Assembly: GCF_004345325.1 (NCBI RefSeq)
Contig: NZ_SLVJ01000019.1
Coordinates: 1 to 64,000, forward strand
From: Acinetobacter calcoaceticus
GTDB lineage: Bacteria; Pseudomonadota; Gammaproteobacteria; Pseudomonadales; Moraxellaceae
DNA: 64,000 nt
Reading direction: 5' to 3'
This document shows, piece by piece, positions 9,207 through 17,629 of the stretch. Positions within the stretch are counted from its first letter, which is position 1. Each line of letters opens with the position of its first letter. Position numbers and translations under genes: made by a program. A model generated the notes under the pieces. That model worked only from the letters and a program-made list of their open reading frames with translations. It ran no database searches and had not been told where the DNA came from.

Positions 9207-9644
9207 TTATTTGGTTTTAAACTGTACGATTGGTTTTTTGTTGCTATCGAGCAGTTGTAACTGGGTGTCAGTGACTTTATATCCTTCAACACGACCTAAA
9301 GCTTCAGTAAAGCGTTGTGGAAGATCAGTTGCATTCAAACACATCATTTTAGTCGTCGCTAATTCAGAAAGTTTTAAGCTTGTTCCTTGAACAGCATAAC
9401 CACCCATAATGCGATTACAACCATCTGAACCACTTAATGCAAGGTTACTAAACTTAAGAGAAGGGCTATTACCAGCGGTAGCGTCGACCTTATAAGCGAC
9501 ATCACCAATTTGAGTTAAAATCCAATCTTTATCTTGTAACGCTGCTAAATCTTGTGCAGCTTTTGATGTGTGTGGATTTCCTGCACAGCCAACAACTGCC
9601 AAAGTAGATGCAACAACAGAAGCTGCGATGATTTTTTTTAACAT
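9207..9644 (-). CDS. META-domain lipoprotein (HslJ-like)
   Basis: A 145-residue secreted lipoprotein. The signal peptide MLKKIIAASVVASTLAVVGC ends at a lipobox (VVGC) and the META domain spans residues about 35-143. The family core GSDGCNRIMGGY followed by KLSELATTKMMC is clear. E. coli HslJ, with the same domain, is linked to heat-shock and novobiocin resistance, but its biochemistry is unknown. Outer-membrane attachment is likely as residue +2 is Ala. It is a single gene reading toward the Nudix gene. Confidence 0.85.
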   Translation of the reverse strand: MLKKIIAASVVASTLAVVGCAGNPHTSKAAQDLAALQDKDWILTQIGDVAYKVDATAGNSPSLKFSNLALSGSDGCNRIMGGYAVQGTSLKLSELATTKMMCLNATDLPQRFTEALGRVEGYKVTDTQLQLLDSNKKPIVQFKTK

Positions 9645-10374
9645 GTCAAATTCTCTCTTATCAGGTGATTTTATGTTTAATGGTTAAGCTATTGAATCGT
9701 CTCTATAGTTTGATGCTTCAAGTAGATTTGATGACCCCATCTAATCAAAGCCCATTTAAAACAAATTGAATACTGGGATGTCTTTTGTTTTAAATGCAAG
9801 GCAACAAAAGTGGATTAATCTCACTTTTATTCAAGTTTATTATGCCTATTTTTTTTTTTTTTTAAGTTTTAATAACAGTTTATCTACAAAAATACGGCTC
9901 AAAAAAAAGCGATTCAGCTTAATTAAAGATAATTTTTTGATTCACTTGGATAAATTTAATAAAAATTTAATCATAGATTGACTTTATTTTTTGGCGGGGA
10001 AAAAAATTAAAAAAAAGTTGTTTAAAATATTAGCAAATCTTCAATAAACCACCAAAAAAAGAGTTTAAAAACGTTTTGACACAATATTTTAGTCAGTATG
10101 AATTATGTCTTAAGAGGTCAGCATGACAGGCATATCATTATAAATTTCACTCAACTGACAAATAAATGACCGAAATTGAGAGTCTATCGTGATGTGTCCA
10201 TAACCAAATAATATAAAAATCAATTTGTCAAACAATTTTATTGTTAAAAAAATGTGATAGAGTTATCATTACTGTGGGTTATTTGTTAATTCAATTACAT
10301 TAATTGCAAATAAACTTAACAATTAATCGATAGATATAACATTTACTAAACAATAGACCTTGAGAGAACTCGAT
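9645..10374. other. Long AT-rich region upstream of the csu operon
   Basis: About 730 bases without a credible gene. It contains a run of 15 T at 9849-9863 and is strongly AT-rich throughout, which suggests binding by H-NS-like silencers, common ahead of pilus operons. The csu promoter should lie in the last 150 bases. A short open frame at 9766-9981 has no ribosome binding site and biased AT-rich composition, so I do not call it. Confidence 0.4.
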
Positions 10375-10914
10375 ATGAAAACTTTTGCTAAACTCATTAC
10401 AACTGCAGCAATTTTAACCAGCGTTTCAACTTTTGCAGCTGCTGATATAGCAGGTCAAGTTGATGTTAAATTAAATATTTCAACTGGCTGTAAAGTGAAT
10501 GGTTCTGAAGTTGATGGCAATATTAATAACTTTGGTACTTTAGATTTTGGTAAAACTTCTGGTACATGGACCAACGTGATCACTGCAGAACTTCAATCAA
10601 ATGGAACCAGTGGTGATTTAGAAGTGGTTTGTGACGGCGCAACCGATGTTCCTTTTACCGTTGAAATCGATGGCGGTACGCGTGGAGATCGTACGCTTGC
10701 TTCTGCTGATACCACTATTACTGACAAAGTTAACTACAGTGTTTATAAAGATGCTGGCCGTACAGCTGAATATGTTGTGAATACGCCTGTAGATTTCACG
10801 GCTGTGGCTGGTCAATCCACTAAAATCCCAGTATTTGGTTCAATCGCGCCAAACACAGTTGAAAAAGCACAAGGCGAATATAAAGATACGCTATTGGTTA
10901 ATGTGTCTTTCTAA
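10375..10914 (+). CDS. csuA/B: Major pilin subunit CsuA/B (SCPU domain)
   Basis: A 179-residue secreted protein with a signal peptide ending near FAAADIA and a spore-coat-protein-U fold. Its mature start GQVDVKLNISTGC and its end GEYKDTLLVNVSF closely match my memory of A. baumannii CsuA/B, the main rod subunit of Csu archaic chaperone-usher pili that drive attachment to plastic. Two cysteines (in STGCKV and VVCDG) should form the family disulfide. It is first in a six-gene operon. A strong stem-loop follows the gene. The start at 10375 has GAGAG upstream; an in-frame TTG at 10360 is less likely. Confidence 0.93.
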   Translation: MKTFAKLITTAAILTSVSTFAAADIAGQVDVKLNISTGCKVNGSEVDGNINNFGTLDFGKTSGTWTNVITAELQSNGTSGDLEVVCDGATDVPFTVEIDGGTRGDRTLASADTTITDKVNYSVYKDAGRTAEYVVNTPVDFTAVAGQSTKIPVFGSIAPNTVEKAQGEYKDTLLVNVSF

Positions 10915-10933
10915 TCTAGAAAAAATTAAATCA

Positions 10934-10961
10934 GTATAGGCTTGATCATTCAAGCCTATAC
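10934..10961. promoter_or_regulatory. Intercistronic stem-loop after the major pilin
   Basis: A perfect 11-bp stem (GTATAGGCTTG / CAAGCCTATAC) with a 6-base loop but no T-run lies between csuA/B and csuA. Such structures can stabilise the upstream message or partly stop transcription, giving more major pilin than the minor and assembly proteins. Confidence 0.6.
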
Positions 10962-10990
10962 CACTTAATTCAAGATTAGAGGATGTAAGC

Positions 10991-11548
10991 ATGCAACGTG
11001 ATCAATTTATAAACTGCACAGTCTTTATGGCTTTATTAATAAGCTCAAATGCTTATTCTGCAGATCAACTTCAAGTCAAACTAGATACTCAGATTGAATT
11101 ATTACCTGCATGTATGATCAATGATCAACATTATGACGATGGTACATCTGGATTAAAGTTTGGTGTTCTAAATTTCGGTGAAGCTACTGCAACACATAAT
11201 GGTGTGATTGATACTGCACTTAGTGGTGGAGTAAATAGTGCTATTAAGATCCAATGTAATGGATCATCTACAATAAATATTAAATTTGGCTCTGGGAAAA
11301 ATGATGCTCAAGTACCGAATGAGGTCAAAGCCAATTATTACAGAGCGATGAGTAATGGGACCAATTATGTGGGTTATAACTTGCTTTATGGTACGAATAA
11401 ACAAGTATTAAAACCAGAACACGTGATTAGTTTAAGCAATAATGGGCAAGCTCACCATTTAGAGTTATACGGTCAGGCAATATTAAAAGGTCAAACCATT
11501 ACTTTAGGGACCTATAGCGATATTATTCCAATCACCATCGAGTTTTAA
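10991..11548 (+). CDS. csuA: Minor pilin CsuA (SCPU domain)
   Basis: A 185-residue secreted SCPU-domain protein with a signal peptide ending at SNAYSA. It has the domain pattern of Cys after the first strand (LLPACMIND), LKFGVLNFGEATATHNG, KIQCNG, and the C-terminal strand GTYSDIIPITIEF. Position two in the operon matches csuA of A. baumannii. Its divergence from the major pilin suggests a minor or adaptor subunit. AGAGGA before the ATG gives good translation initiation. Confidence 0.87.
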   Translation: MQRDQFINCTVFMALLISSNAYSADQLQVKLDTQIELLPACMINDQHYDDGTSGLKFGVLNFGEATATHNGVIDTALSGGVNSAIKIQCNGSSTINIKFGSGKNDAQVPNEVKANYYRAMSNGTNYVGYNLLYGTNKQVLKPEHVISLSNNGQAHHLELYGQAILKGQTITLGTYSDIIPITIEF

Positions 11549-11556
11549 AGATAGCC

Positions 11557-12066
11557 ATGGAAAAATTCTATATTAGTCTTTTAACTTTATTGGTTTGCGC
11601 CTCTAGTTATGCGACTACACCAACAGCTGAGTTTAAGTTAACTGCGACCATTGCAAAAGGATGTGTATTAAGCAGTGATACTCAAACTCTGGATTTTAGT
11701 CAGCATTCTTCAATCTCCCAAGAAAAAGTAACAGCCAATATCGTGAACAGTGCACAAAGTTGGAACATACGCTGTACTGAAACGATGCCAGTGAATATTG
11801 CGTTAAACGGTGGTGAAAATTATTCAACTAATCAATGGCGTATGAAACACCTTCAAGCGAATCAATTTGTAAATTATCGACTTTACCAAGATGCAGCTCA
11901 AGTGAATGAATACCCAGTGGGAAAGCAAGTCGCTTTAACACCAACCACGACTCAAGATAATATTTTAAAATTTTCGATATATGGTGTCGCTGATTTAAGT
12001 AATAACAATCAGTCGCGAGCAACCGGTATATATAAAGACAGTATCGCAATTACAATCTCATGGTGA
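11557..12066 (+). CDS. csuB: Minor pilin CsuB (SCPU domain)
   Basis: A 169-residue secreted SCPU-domain protein; signal peptide MEKFYISLLTLLVCASSYA. It keeps the paired cysteines (KGCVLS and IRCTET) and the terminal donor-strand-like motif ATGIYKDSIAITISW. It starts 8 bases after csuA and its stop overlaps the chaperone gene start. By position and domain it is the CsuB minor subunit. Confidence 0.87.
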   Translation: MEKFYISLLTLLVCASSYATTPTAEFKLTATIAKGCVLSSDTQTLDFSQHSSISQEKVTANIVNSAQSWNIRCTETMPVNIALNGGENYSTNQWRMKHLQANQFVNYRLYQDAAQVNEYPVGKQVALTPTTTQDNILKFSIYGVADLSNNNQSRATGIYKDSIAITISW

Positions 12067-12887
12067 AAAAAATGAATCTTAATCAAATTACTATCAAGTC
12101 ATATGTTCAAAATTCATTGGCTGCATTTTTATTATCAACTGTGAGTGCAAGTGTATTTGCGCAAGCGACATTTTTGATTTGGCCGATCTATCCTAATATC
12201 GAATCAAATGAAAAAGCCACAGCAGTGTGGCTGGAAAATACCGGTAAAACCGATGCTATGGTGCAGGTTCGCGTATTTAAATGGTCGCAAAAAGAATATA
12301 AAGACAGTTTTGAAAATCAATCTGAAATTATTCCTAGTCCGCCTATCGTTAAAATTAAAGCGGGTGAAAAAAATATGCTTCGCATTACACGTGCGATTAC
12401 ACCTGAAGCAAATACAGAACAAGCTTATCGAATTATCGTCGATGAATTGCCGATTAAGTTGGAAGGAGATCAAACCGAAGCTAACTCTAAAGTGAGTTTT
12501 CAGATGCGTTATTCGATCCCTTTATTTAGCTATGGCAAAGGTATAGGTAGTGGTTTAAACGAAGCTTCGATTAAAGACAATAACAAGAACCCACAGGCAA
12601 AACCGATACTGAGTTACTGGGTCAAAAAAACAGCTGGGCAATCTCAGTTATTTATAAAAAATAGTGGTGCTAAATTTGCTCGAATTTCTGGCATACGCTT
12701 AAGTGAAAATTCGAATCAACTAGATATAGAAAGTATGTCACTCGGTTATATACTACCGAATAGCACCATGTCTTTTGATATAAAAAATGAGTTATTTAAT
12801 CAATTGGATGCAGCAAATATTTTATATAGTCAAGACAGTTCAGGGACCACGGCTAAAAGCATAGAATTAAAAAAGGCTGGGTCTTAA
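12060..12887 (+). CDS. csuC: Periplasmic pilus chaperone CsuC
   Basis: A 275-residue periplasmic chaperone of the archaic chaperone-usher class with two Ig-like domains. Family features include ATAVWLENTGKTDAMVQVRV in strands C-D, the SPPIVKIKAGEKNMLRITR region that carries the subunit-zipping strand, and EQAYRIIVDELP. It donates a strand to pilin subunits and delivers them to the usher. The first ATG overlaps the csuB stop by 7 bases; a second ATG at 12072 (MNLNQ) is an equally good start. Confidence 0.9.
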   Translation: MVKKMNLNQITIKSYVQNSLAAFLLSTVSASVFAQATFLIWPIYPNIESNEKATAVWLENTGKTDAMVQVRVFKWSQKEYKDSFENQSEIIPSPPIVKIKAGEKNMLRITRAITPEANTEQAYRIIVDELPIKLEGDQTEANSKVSFQMRYSIPLFSYGKGIGSGLNEASIKDNNKNPQAKPILSYWVKKTAGQSQLFIKNSGAKFARISGIRLSENSNQLDIESMSLGYILPNSTMSFDIKNELFNQLDAANILYSQDSSGTTAKSIELKKAGS

Positions 12888-12890
12888 GAC

Positions 12891-15413
12891 ATGAAGGCTA
12901 ATATCAGATTTCAACCCAAACCATTATATTACTGTTTAACTCTGATTATGTTCGCAAGTGGATCTGGTCATTTGGTTTCACTTGCATCTGCGGGTAAATT
13001 ACCACCGCCACCAAGAACTGAGGCAGATCTCAATCAAGTCTATAAACTTTACCTTGAATTGGTTGTGAATGATTATTCGACTCGTCAAATCGTGCCTATA
13101 CTGGTTAAAGGGGATGATTACTATATAGAGGCAAGTAAAATTGCTCACTTAGACATTACACTTCCAGAAAGTTATCTAGACAATAGTCAAAAGCCAGTGA
13201 ATCAGAATGATATTTTAGCGCTCGGTTTCGCAACTCGACCTAGTGACTGGGTGAACTTGAGCAGTTTGAATGAAGCAAAGTTTGAATATCTAAGTAGCCG
13301 TCAAGTGCTGGTCCTGAACTTGCCTCCGACTTGGATGCCGACGCAAATGTTAGGACGTGACTCATGGTACAAACCTGAGAAAGGTCAATCAGGTATTGGT
13401 ATTTTAAATAACTATGATATTTATATGAACCGCCCAGATCAAGGTGGAACCAGTACCAATGTATTTTTAGAACAACGATTTTTTTCACCGTATGGTGTAT
13501 TAAAAAATTCAGGTATTTATACCCGAAATGAAAAAGTCACGGGTCCAGATAGCGAACGTTTTGAAAACAAAAATGGCTATCGTCGCTATGACACCAATTA
13601 CCAATTCGATCATCAGGATAGTGCCACCTCAATTCTAGTGGGTGATGTGATCTCGGGAGCCAAAAATAGTTGGGGAAATTCGGTTCGTCTTGGGGGGATA
13701 CAAATTAAGCGTGATTTTGGCACGCGCCCAGATCTAATCACTTATCCTTTGCCGCAGTTTATGGGACAGGCAGCACTACCCAGCACCATTGACCTCATTA
13801 TTAATGGCCAAAAGTCACAAAGCACCGATGTTCAATCGGGCCCCTTTGTCATCAATAATTTACCTTATATGACAGGACGTGGTGAGGCAGTCATCGTCAC
13901 CACTGATGCTGTTGGTAGACAAGTATCGACTGCGGTTCCTTTTTATGTTTCAAATAGTTTGTTAAAACCTGGCTTGATCGATTATTCGGTCAGTGCAGGA
14001 CAAATACGTGAAGATTTTGGTTTAAAAGACTTTGCCTATGGTCAATTTGTGACATCCATTGATGCACGTTATGGTATCTATGACTGGTTAACTTTGGAAA
14101 GTCGTGCTGAGATCTCTCAAGATATTCAATTGGTGGGTTTAGGCTCGGTGATTAAACTTGCCAATTGGGGCGTTTTAAGCAGTTCCTATGTGGATACCCG
14201 TTCCGATGCGGCACTGTATAAAAATGCAGATAATCCAAACGAGTCTGGTAAACGTGGTGCTCAATATACTGTTGGTTATAGCTATAACCAGAATAGATTT
14301 GGTTTTAGTGTCAATCATACCAATCGTGATGCAAAGTATGCAGATTTTTCTAGATTAAATGCGAGTGATCTGATCAGTATAAACAGTAATAAAATCACCA
14401 CGGCCCAAACCTATTTCTCGACTAGTAAATCAGGAACATTTGGGGTGGGTTATATTGAAACATCGGCACAAGATTTTGAAAATAAATTACTCAATCTTTC
14501 TTGGGCACCGGTATTACCATTTTATATGCGAGGGTCTACTGTATCTCTAAGTAGCAGTCATGATTTTATAAAAAATGCTTGGAGTGCAGGTATACAAATA
14601 TCGATTCCATTGTTTAAAGATGCTGGTACATTGAATACTGGTTATACCAAAGACTTTGAATCAAATTATGGCTATGTGAATTATAATCGAAGCATTCCTT
14701 CAGGTGGCGGTTTTGGGGTTGATTTAACGCGACGCTTTAATGAAGACAAGGAAGATTTAAACCAAGCCCGCTTAAGTTATCGTAACCAATATTTATATAC
14801 AGATTTTGGTGTCAATGGCATCGACAATAACTACAACTATTGGCTTGGTTTATCAGGGTCATTCGTCGCGATGAGAGAAGGCGTCTTTGCTTCGAGCCGT
14901 TTAGGTGAGTCATTTGCTTTGATTGACACCAATAAAGTTGCGGATATTCCAGTTAAATTTGAGAACTCACTGATTGGACGTAGCAATCGTAATGGTTATA
15001 TTTTTGTGCCTTCTGTGACACCTTATTATACTGGTAAATATAGCATCGACCCACTGAACCTCCCATCAAGTTATAACGCGACTCTCGTTGAGCAGCGAGT
15101 TGCAGCTAAGCGTGGTTCAGGGATTAAAATCGATTTCCCAATCAATCACTCTATATCAGCAAATGTTTATTTACTTGATCAACACAATCAACCACTCCCT
15201 GTAGGCTCAGTGGTACATCGCGCTACACAGCAATCGAGTTATGTCGGAATCGATGGGATTGCCTTCTTAGAAAACTTAGAAAGCACCAATCAAATTACGG
15301 TCCAATTGGCGGATGAACGTATTTGTAAAGCTGAGTTTGAAGTTGATATTAAAAAAGCCAAAGATCAAATCGTCATGATTGAAAATGTCATCTGTAAAGA
15401 GGTTGCTCAATAA
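12891..15413 (+). CDS. csuD: Outer-membrane usher CsuD
   Basis: An 840-residue fimbrial usher, near the usual CsuD length. It begins with a signal peptide, then an N-terminal chaperone-binding domain (residues about 45-170), a 24-strand barrel with the plug motif YPLPQFMGQAALPSTIDLII and NLPYMTGRGEAVIVTTDAVG, and a C-terminal domain ending with paired cysteines (RICKAEFEVD, NVICKEVAQ). It exports and polymerises the subunits. Its stop codon overlaps the csuE start (TAATG), indicating translational coupling. No truncation is seen. Confidence 0.93.
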   Translation: MKANIRFQPKPLYYCLTLIMFASGSGHLVSLASAGKLPPPPRTEADLNQVYKLYLELVVNDYSTRQIVPILVKGDDYYIEASKIAHLDITLPESYLDNSQKPVNQNDILALGFATRPSDWVNLSSLNEAKFEYLSSRQVLVLNLPPTWMPTQMLGRDSWYKPEKGQSGIGILNNYDIYMNRPDQGGTSTNVFLEQRFFSPYGVLKNSGIYTRNEKVTGPDSERFENKNGYRRYDTNYQFDHQDSATSILVGDVISGAKNSWGNSVRLGGIQIKRDFGTRPDLITYPLPQFMGQAALPSTIDLIINGQKSQSTDVQSGPFVINNLPYMTGRGEAVIVTTDAVGRQVSTAVPFYVSNSLLKPGLIDYSVSAGQIREDFGLKDFAYGQFVTSIDARYGIYDWLTLESRAEISQDIQLVGLGSVIKLANWGVLSSSYVDTRSDAALYKNADNPNESGKRGAQYTVGYSYNQNRFGFSVNHTNRDAKYADFSRLNASDLISINSNKITTAQTYFSTSKSGTFGVGYIETSAQDFENKLLNLSWAPVLPFYMRGSTVSLSSSHDFIKNAWSAGIQISIPLFKDAGTLNTGYTKDFESNYGYVNYNRSIPSGGGFGVDLTRRFNEDKEDLNQARLSYRNQYLYTDFGVNGIDNNYNYWLGLSGSFVAMREGVFASSRLGESFALIDTNKVADIPVKFENSLIGRSNRNGYIFVPSVTPYYTGKYSIDPLNLPSSYNATLVEQRVAAKRGSGIKIDFPINHSISANVYLLDQHNQPLPVGSVVHRATQQSSYVGIDGIAFLENLESTNQITVQLADERICKAEFEVDIKKAKDQIVMIENVICKEVAQ

Positions 15414-16411
15414 TGAAACTCAAACATATACTAAAATCATTTATTATTTTATCTTCATTCGTTTTACTCAAGCAGGTACATGCCGATTGTTCAATCTATA
15501 ATGGTTCAAGCGATTTAGGTAATTATAGTTCCATTGAAATGGATGAAAGAGGGGTAGATCGAGCAAGTACAATTTCAGGATTAAGATGTAAGACAGGCAT
15601 AAATCTTTCTGTAAGAACATTTATCAAGTTTGAAGTAAATGATATACCAGACACTCTTGTTTCAAAAGACACCACAGATAGTTTAAAAATATACTTTGAA
15701 GATATTAATGGTTATAGGCTTTTTGTGGGCGCAGGCAGAGAATATAAAGAATATAATCTTCTCAGCCTCTTTTCCAAAACCAATAATGACTTTATATTTC
15801 TAGCCACTATTCCAGCAGGACAAACCGTTGCCCCTGGTCGATATAATTTATCAACTCCAGCAAAGTTGAGATGGTATTATGCTGTACCAAATGGAGGAAT
15901 CGGTTGTCGTTTTGTCAATTATGACAAGAGTCCTGGGGTAGAACTTGATTATTGGCATTGCGTGATAAAGAACTGGGGGAGTGGTTATCCATCGGCAGTT
16001 AATTATTCACTAACGATCTTGCCTGATTGTCGTATTGCCACTGAAGATGTTAATTTTGGTACATCCGCTTTTGCTAATGCATTTGAACCTGTAAAAACCA
16101 CGTTAGGTGTGAGGTGTGCAGTTAAGACCCCTTATACGGTGGGGTTAAGTAATGGCCAAAATGGTGAGCGACGTTTGCGAAGTGGCAATAATTATCTCAA
16201 CTACGAATTATATAAAAGTCCTGCTAAACTTCGTTGGGGCGCAAATGGCGCTGAACGTTGGAGCAGTACTGAAGCCACTACCAATCCTGGTGTGCATGAT
16301 GGTAAAACCCAACAAACCTATATATTAGAGTCTGAGATATTAAAAAGTAATAATCCAAACCTGCCTGCTGGTACTTATACCGACAAAGTCACGGTGGATG
16401 TGAAATTTTAA
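15413..16411 (+). CDS. csuE: Two-domain tip adhesin CsuE
   Basis: A 332-residue secreted protein, close to A. baumannii CsuE in length. After the signal peptide (ending at VHA, before DCSIYN) an N-terminal adhesin domain covers residues about 26-195, and a C-terminal SCPU pilin domain begins at ILPDCRIATEDVNFGTSAF and ends TYTDKVTVDVKF. CsuE caps the pilus and binds hydrophobic surfaces with exposed fingers in the N-domain. It is last in the operon and is followed by a good terminator. Confidence 0.88.
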   Translation: MKLKHILKSFIILSSFVLLKQVHADCSIYNGSSDLGNYSSIEMDERGVDRASTISGLRCKTGINLSVRTFIKFEVNDIPDTLVSKDTTDSLKIYFEDINGYRLFVGAGREYKEYNLLSLFSKTNNDFIFLATIPAGQTVAPGRYNLSTPAKLRWYYAVPNGGIGCRFVNYDKSPGVELDYWHCVIKNWGSGYPSAVNYSLTILPDCRIATEDVNFGTSAFANAFEPVKTTLGVRCAVKTPYTVGLSNGQNGERRLRSGNNYLNYELYKSPAKLRWGANGAERWSSTEATTNPGVHDGKTQQTYILESEILKSNNPNLPAGTYTDKVTVDVKF

Positions 16412-16438
16412 AGTCGACTTAATCCAACGACTGTTATA

Positions 16439-16465
16439 AGCCTGATCTAAGGATCAGGCTTTTTT
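16439..16465 (+). terminator. Terminator of the csu operon
   Basis: A 9-bp perfect stem (AGCCTGATC / GATCAGGCT) with a 4-base loop followed by six T residues, 27 bases after csuE. Confidence 0.85.
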
Positions 16466-16487
16466 ATGCAAGAATCTTTAAATTACT

Positions 16488-17003
16488 TTATTGGGGTCTA
16501 ATCGGTTCAACTTTTCGCATTGCATTCGGTGCGATTATCAATTGCACGCGTCGAGTCGTCGATGATAGACCTTCCATGTCACCATCTTTTAAACCATATC
16601 GAATATTGTCTGCACTAAAGTTTGAGCCATCATGACTGAGTGAAGCTTGGCCAATGAGCCTAATTTGTAATTTTGTTGCATCATATAAGACTTTATTTGC
16701 TTGCCCATAAGCCATCTTTTGACTTTGTTGTTGCTGTTGCTGAAATTTGACGGGTTCTCCTGTGAGAACAATACTTTGCAGTCCACCTTGTTCACGGTTT
16801 GATAACACAGTCAATTGATCTGCCTGGATTTTAATACTGCCTTGTATAAGCACAACATTGCCTTGATAACTTAAGCTATCCATTTTAGCTGTACTATATT
16901 TTGCATAATCTCCACTAAGGTGAATCGGTTGATTAAAATCATCATCTAGAGCATGACAGTTGATACTCAGTAGCGAAAACAATATAAAAAATGAAAATTT
17001 CAT
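16488..17003 (-). CDS. LptA/OstA-like periplasmic protein
   Basis: A 171-residue protein with signal peptide MKFSFFILFSLLSINCHA and a single OstA-N/LptA beta-jellyroll domain: QPIHLSGDYAKYSTAKMDSL, YQGNVVLIQGSIKIQADQL, and ADNIRYGLKDGDMEG. LptA bridges inner- and outer-membrane LPS transport proteins. This copy is isolated rather than beside lptB and lptC, and contains a poly-Q stretch near residues 88-93, so it is probably a second LptA-like paralogue rather than the essential one. It converges on the csu operon. Confidence 0.75.
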   Translation of the reverse strand: MKFSFFILFSLLSINCHALDDDFNQPIHLSGDYAKYSTAKMDSLSYQGNVVLIQGSIKIQADQLTVLSNREQGGLQSIVLTGEPVKFQQQQQQSQKMAYGQANKVLYDATKLQIRLIGQASLSHDGSNFSADNIRYGLKDGDMEGLSSTTRRVQLIIAPNAMRKVEPIRPQ

Positions 17004-17265
17004 TTAAGTCTTGTCGTTTATGTTTAAAGTTTAGTTTTGATCTTAGCTGAAGCTAGCTTGGTGTTTTAATCATTATCTAAGTAATGAGTAACAAATCTTA
17101 AGTTATTTTATTGAGTGGTCAAAAAAATGAAAAAGCAATTTTAAAAAGCAAGATTATGCATGCAAGGTTCGGCTTACAATTTGTTAGAATTTTTCCATAT
17201 AACACTTGTCAAAGGCTATAACTGCGGGTATTGTTATCTGCAATGACACGAGATTCAAAGCTAAA

Positions 17266-17316
17266 ATGACACAGCAACAGCATACCTCAAACCAGTATTA
17301 CTTTTGGCAATATTAA
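17266..17316 (+). CDS. Leader peptide 1 of the DAHP synthase gene
   Basis: A 16-codon frame encoding MTQQQHTSNQYYFWQY, with five aromatic residues (YYFW and Y) in the last six. It is followed by a set of alternately pairing GGCAA and TTGCC segments and a terminator, 314 bases before the DAHP synthase start. This is the classical layout of a ribosome-stalling attenuator, with control codons for Tyr, Phe and Trp. The ribosome binding site is weak (AAAG), so the start is inferred from the layout. Confidence 0.75.
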   Translation: MTQQQHTSNQYYFWQY

Positions 17317-17398
17317 TATTTGCCTAGATAGATTCGGGCAAATAAAATAGTTGCCCATCAAGTTTATACCTGATCGGCAACCCCGGTCAGGTTTTTTT
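17306..17398 (+). promoter_or_regulatory. Transcription attenuator: competing hairpins and terminator
   Basis: Five complementary segments follow leader peptide 1: GGCAA (17306-17310), TTGCC (17320-17324), GGGCAA (17336-17341), TTGCCC (17351-17356) and GGCAA (17376-17380). The last lies partly in the 5' arm of a terminator, CCTGATCGG (17369-17377) with CCGGTCAGG (17383-17391) and seven T. If the ribosome stalls on the aromatic codons it covers the first segment, segment 2 pairs with 3, and segment 4 pairs with 5, breaking the terminator. With free translation 1-2 and 3-4 pair and the terminator forms. Confidence 0.75.
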
Positions 17399-17487
17399 AT
17401 GCGTGTAAATTGTTGAATGCCATTTTAGTTTTTTGATTTAGAGATTGAATGCAATCTAGCATTTATAGATAGGATTTGGAGAAGCAG

Positions 17488-17592
17488 ATGAACATTTTTA
17501 AGTATTCATATTTTAGTAACTTTTATTGGTTTTACTTTCTACAAATGACTTCAAAAACACCCGAACATACAAGATCGCAGACGCTCAAATAA
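17488..17592 (+). CDS. Leader peptide 2, extremely aromatic, before DAHP synthase
   Basis: A 34-codon frame with a good ribosome binding site (GGAG, 6 bases before the ATG). Residues 1-17, MNIFKYSYFSNFYWFYF, contain ten Phe, Tyr or Trp; the remainder is ordinary. It resembles PheL-type leaders but is richer and mixed. It ends 37 bases before the DAHP synthase ATG, with no T-rich terminator between. A short hairpin (17599-17617) lies directly against the synthase ribosome binding site, so any control by this peptide may act on translation of the enzyme rather than on transcription. No matching peptide is known to me. Confidence 0.7.
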   Translation: MNIFKYSYFSNFYWFYFLQMTSKTPEHTRSQTLK

Positions 17593-17598
17593 AAGATC

Positions 17599-17617
17599 GG
17601 ACTGTATAGACCAGTCC
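17599..17617 (+). promoter_or_regulatory. Hairpin beside the DAHP synthase ribosome binding site
   Basis: GGACTG (17599-17604) pairs with CAGTCC (17612-17617), immediately before the AAGGA at 17618-17622. GGACT can also pair with AGTCC at 17624-17628, next to the ATG at 17630. These two foldings would expose or hide the ribosome binding site differently. A stalled ribosome on leader peptide 2 could influence which forms. Confidence 0.5.
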
Positions 17618-17629
17618 AAGGAAAGTCCT

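Noticed and set aside
9766..9981. A 71-codon frame upstream of csu
   Set aside because: Crosses a 15-T run and has extreme AT-driven composition without a ribosome binding site.
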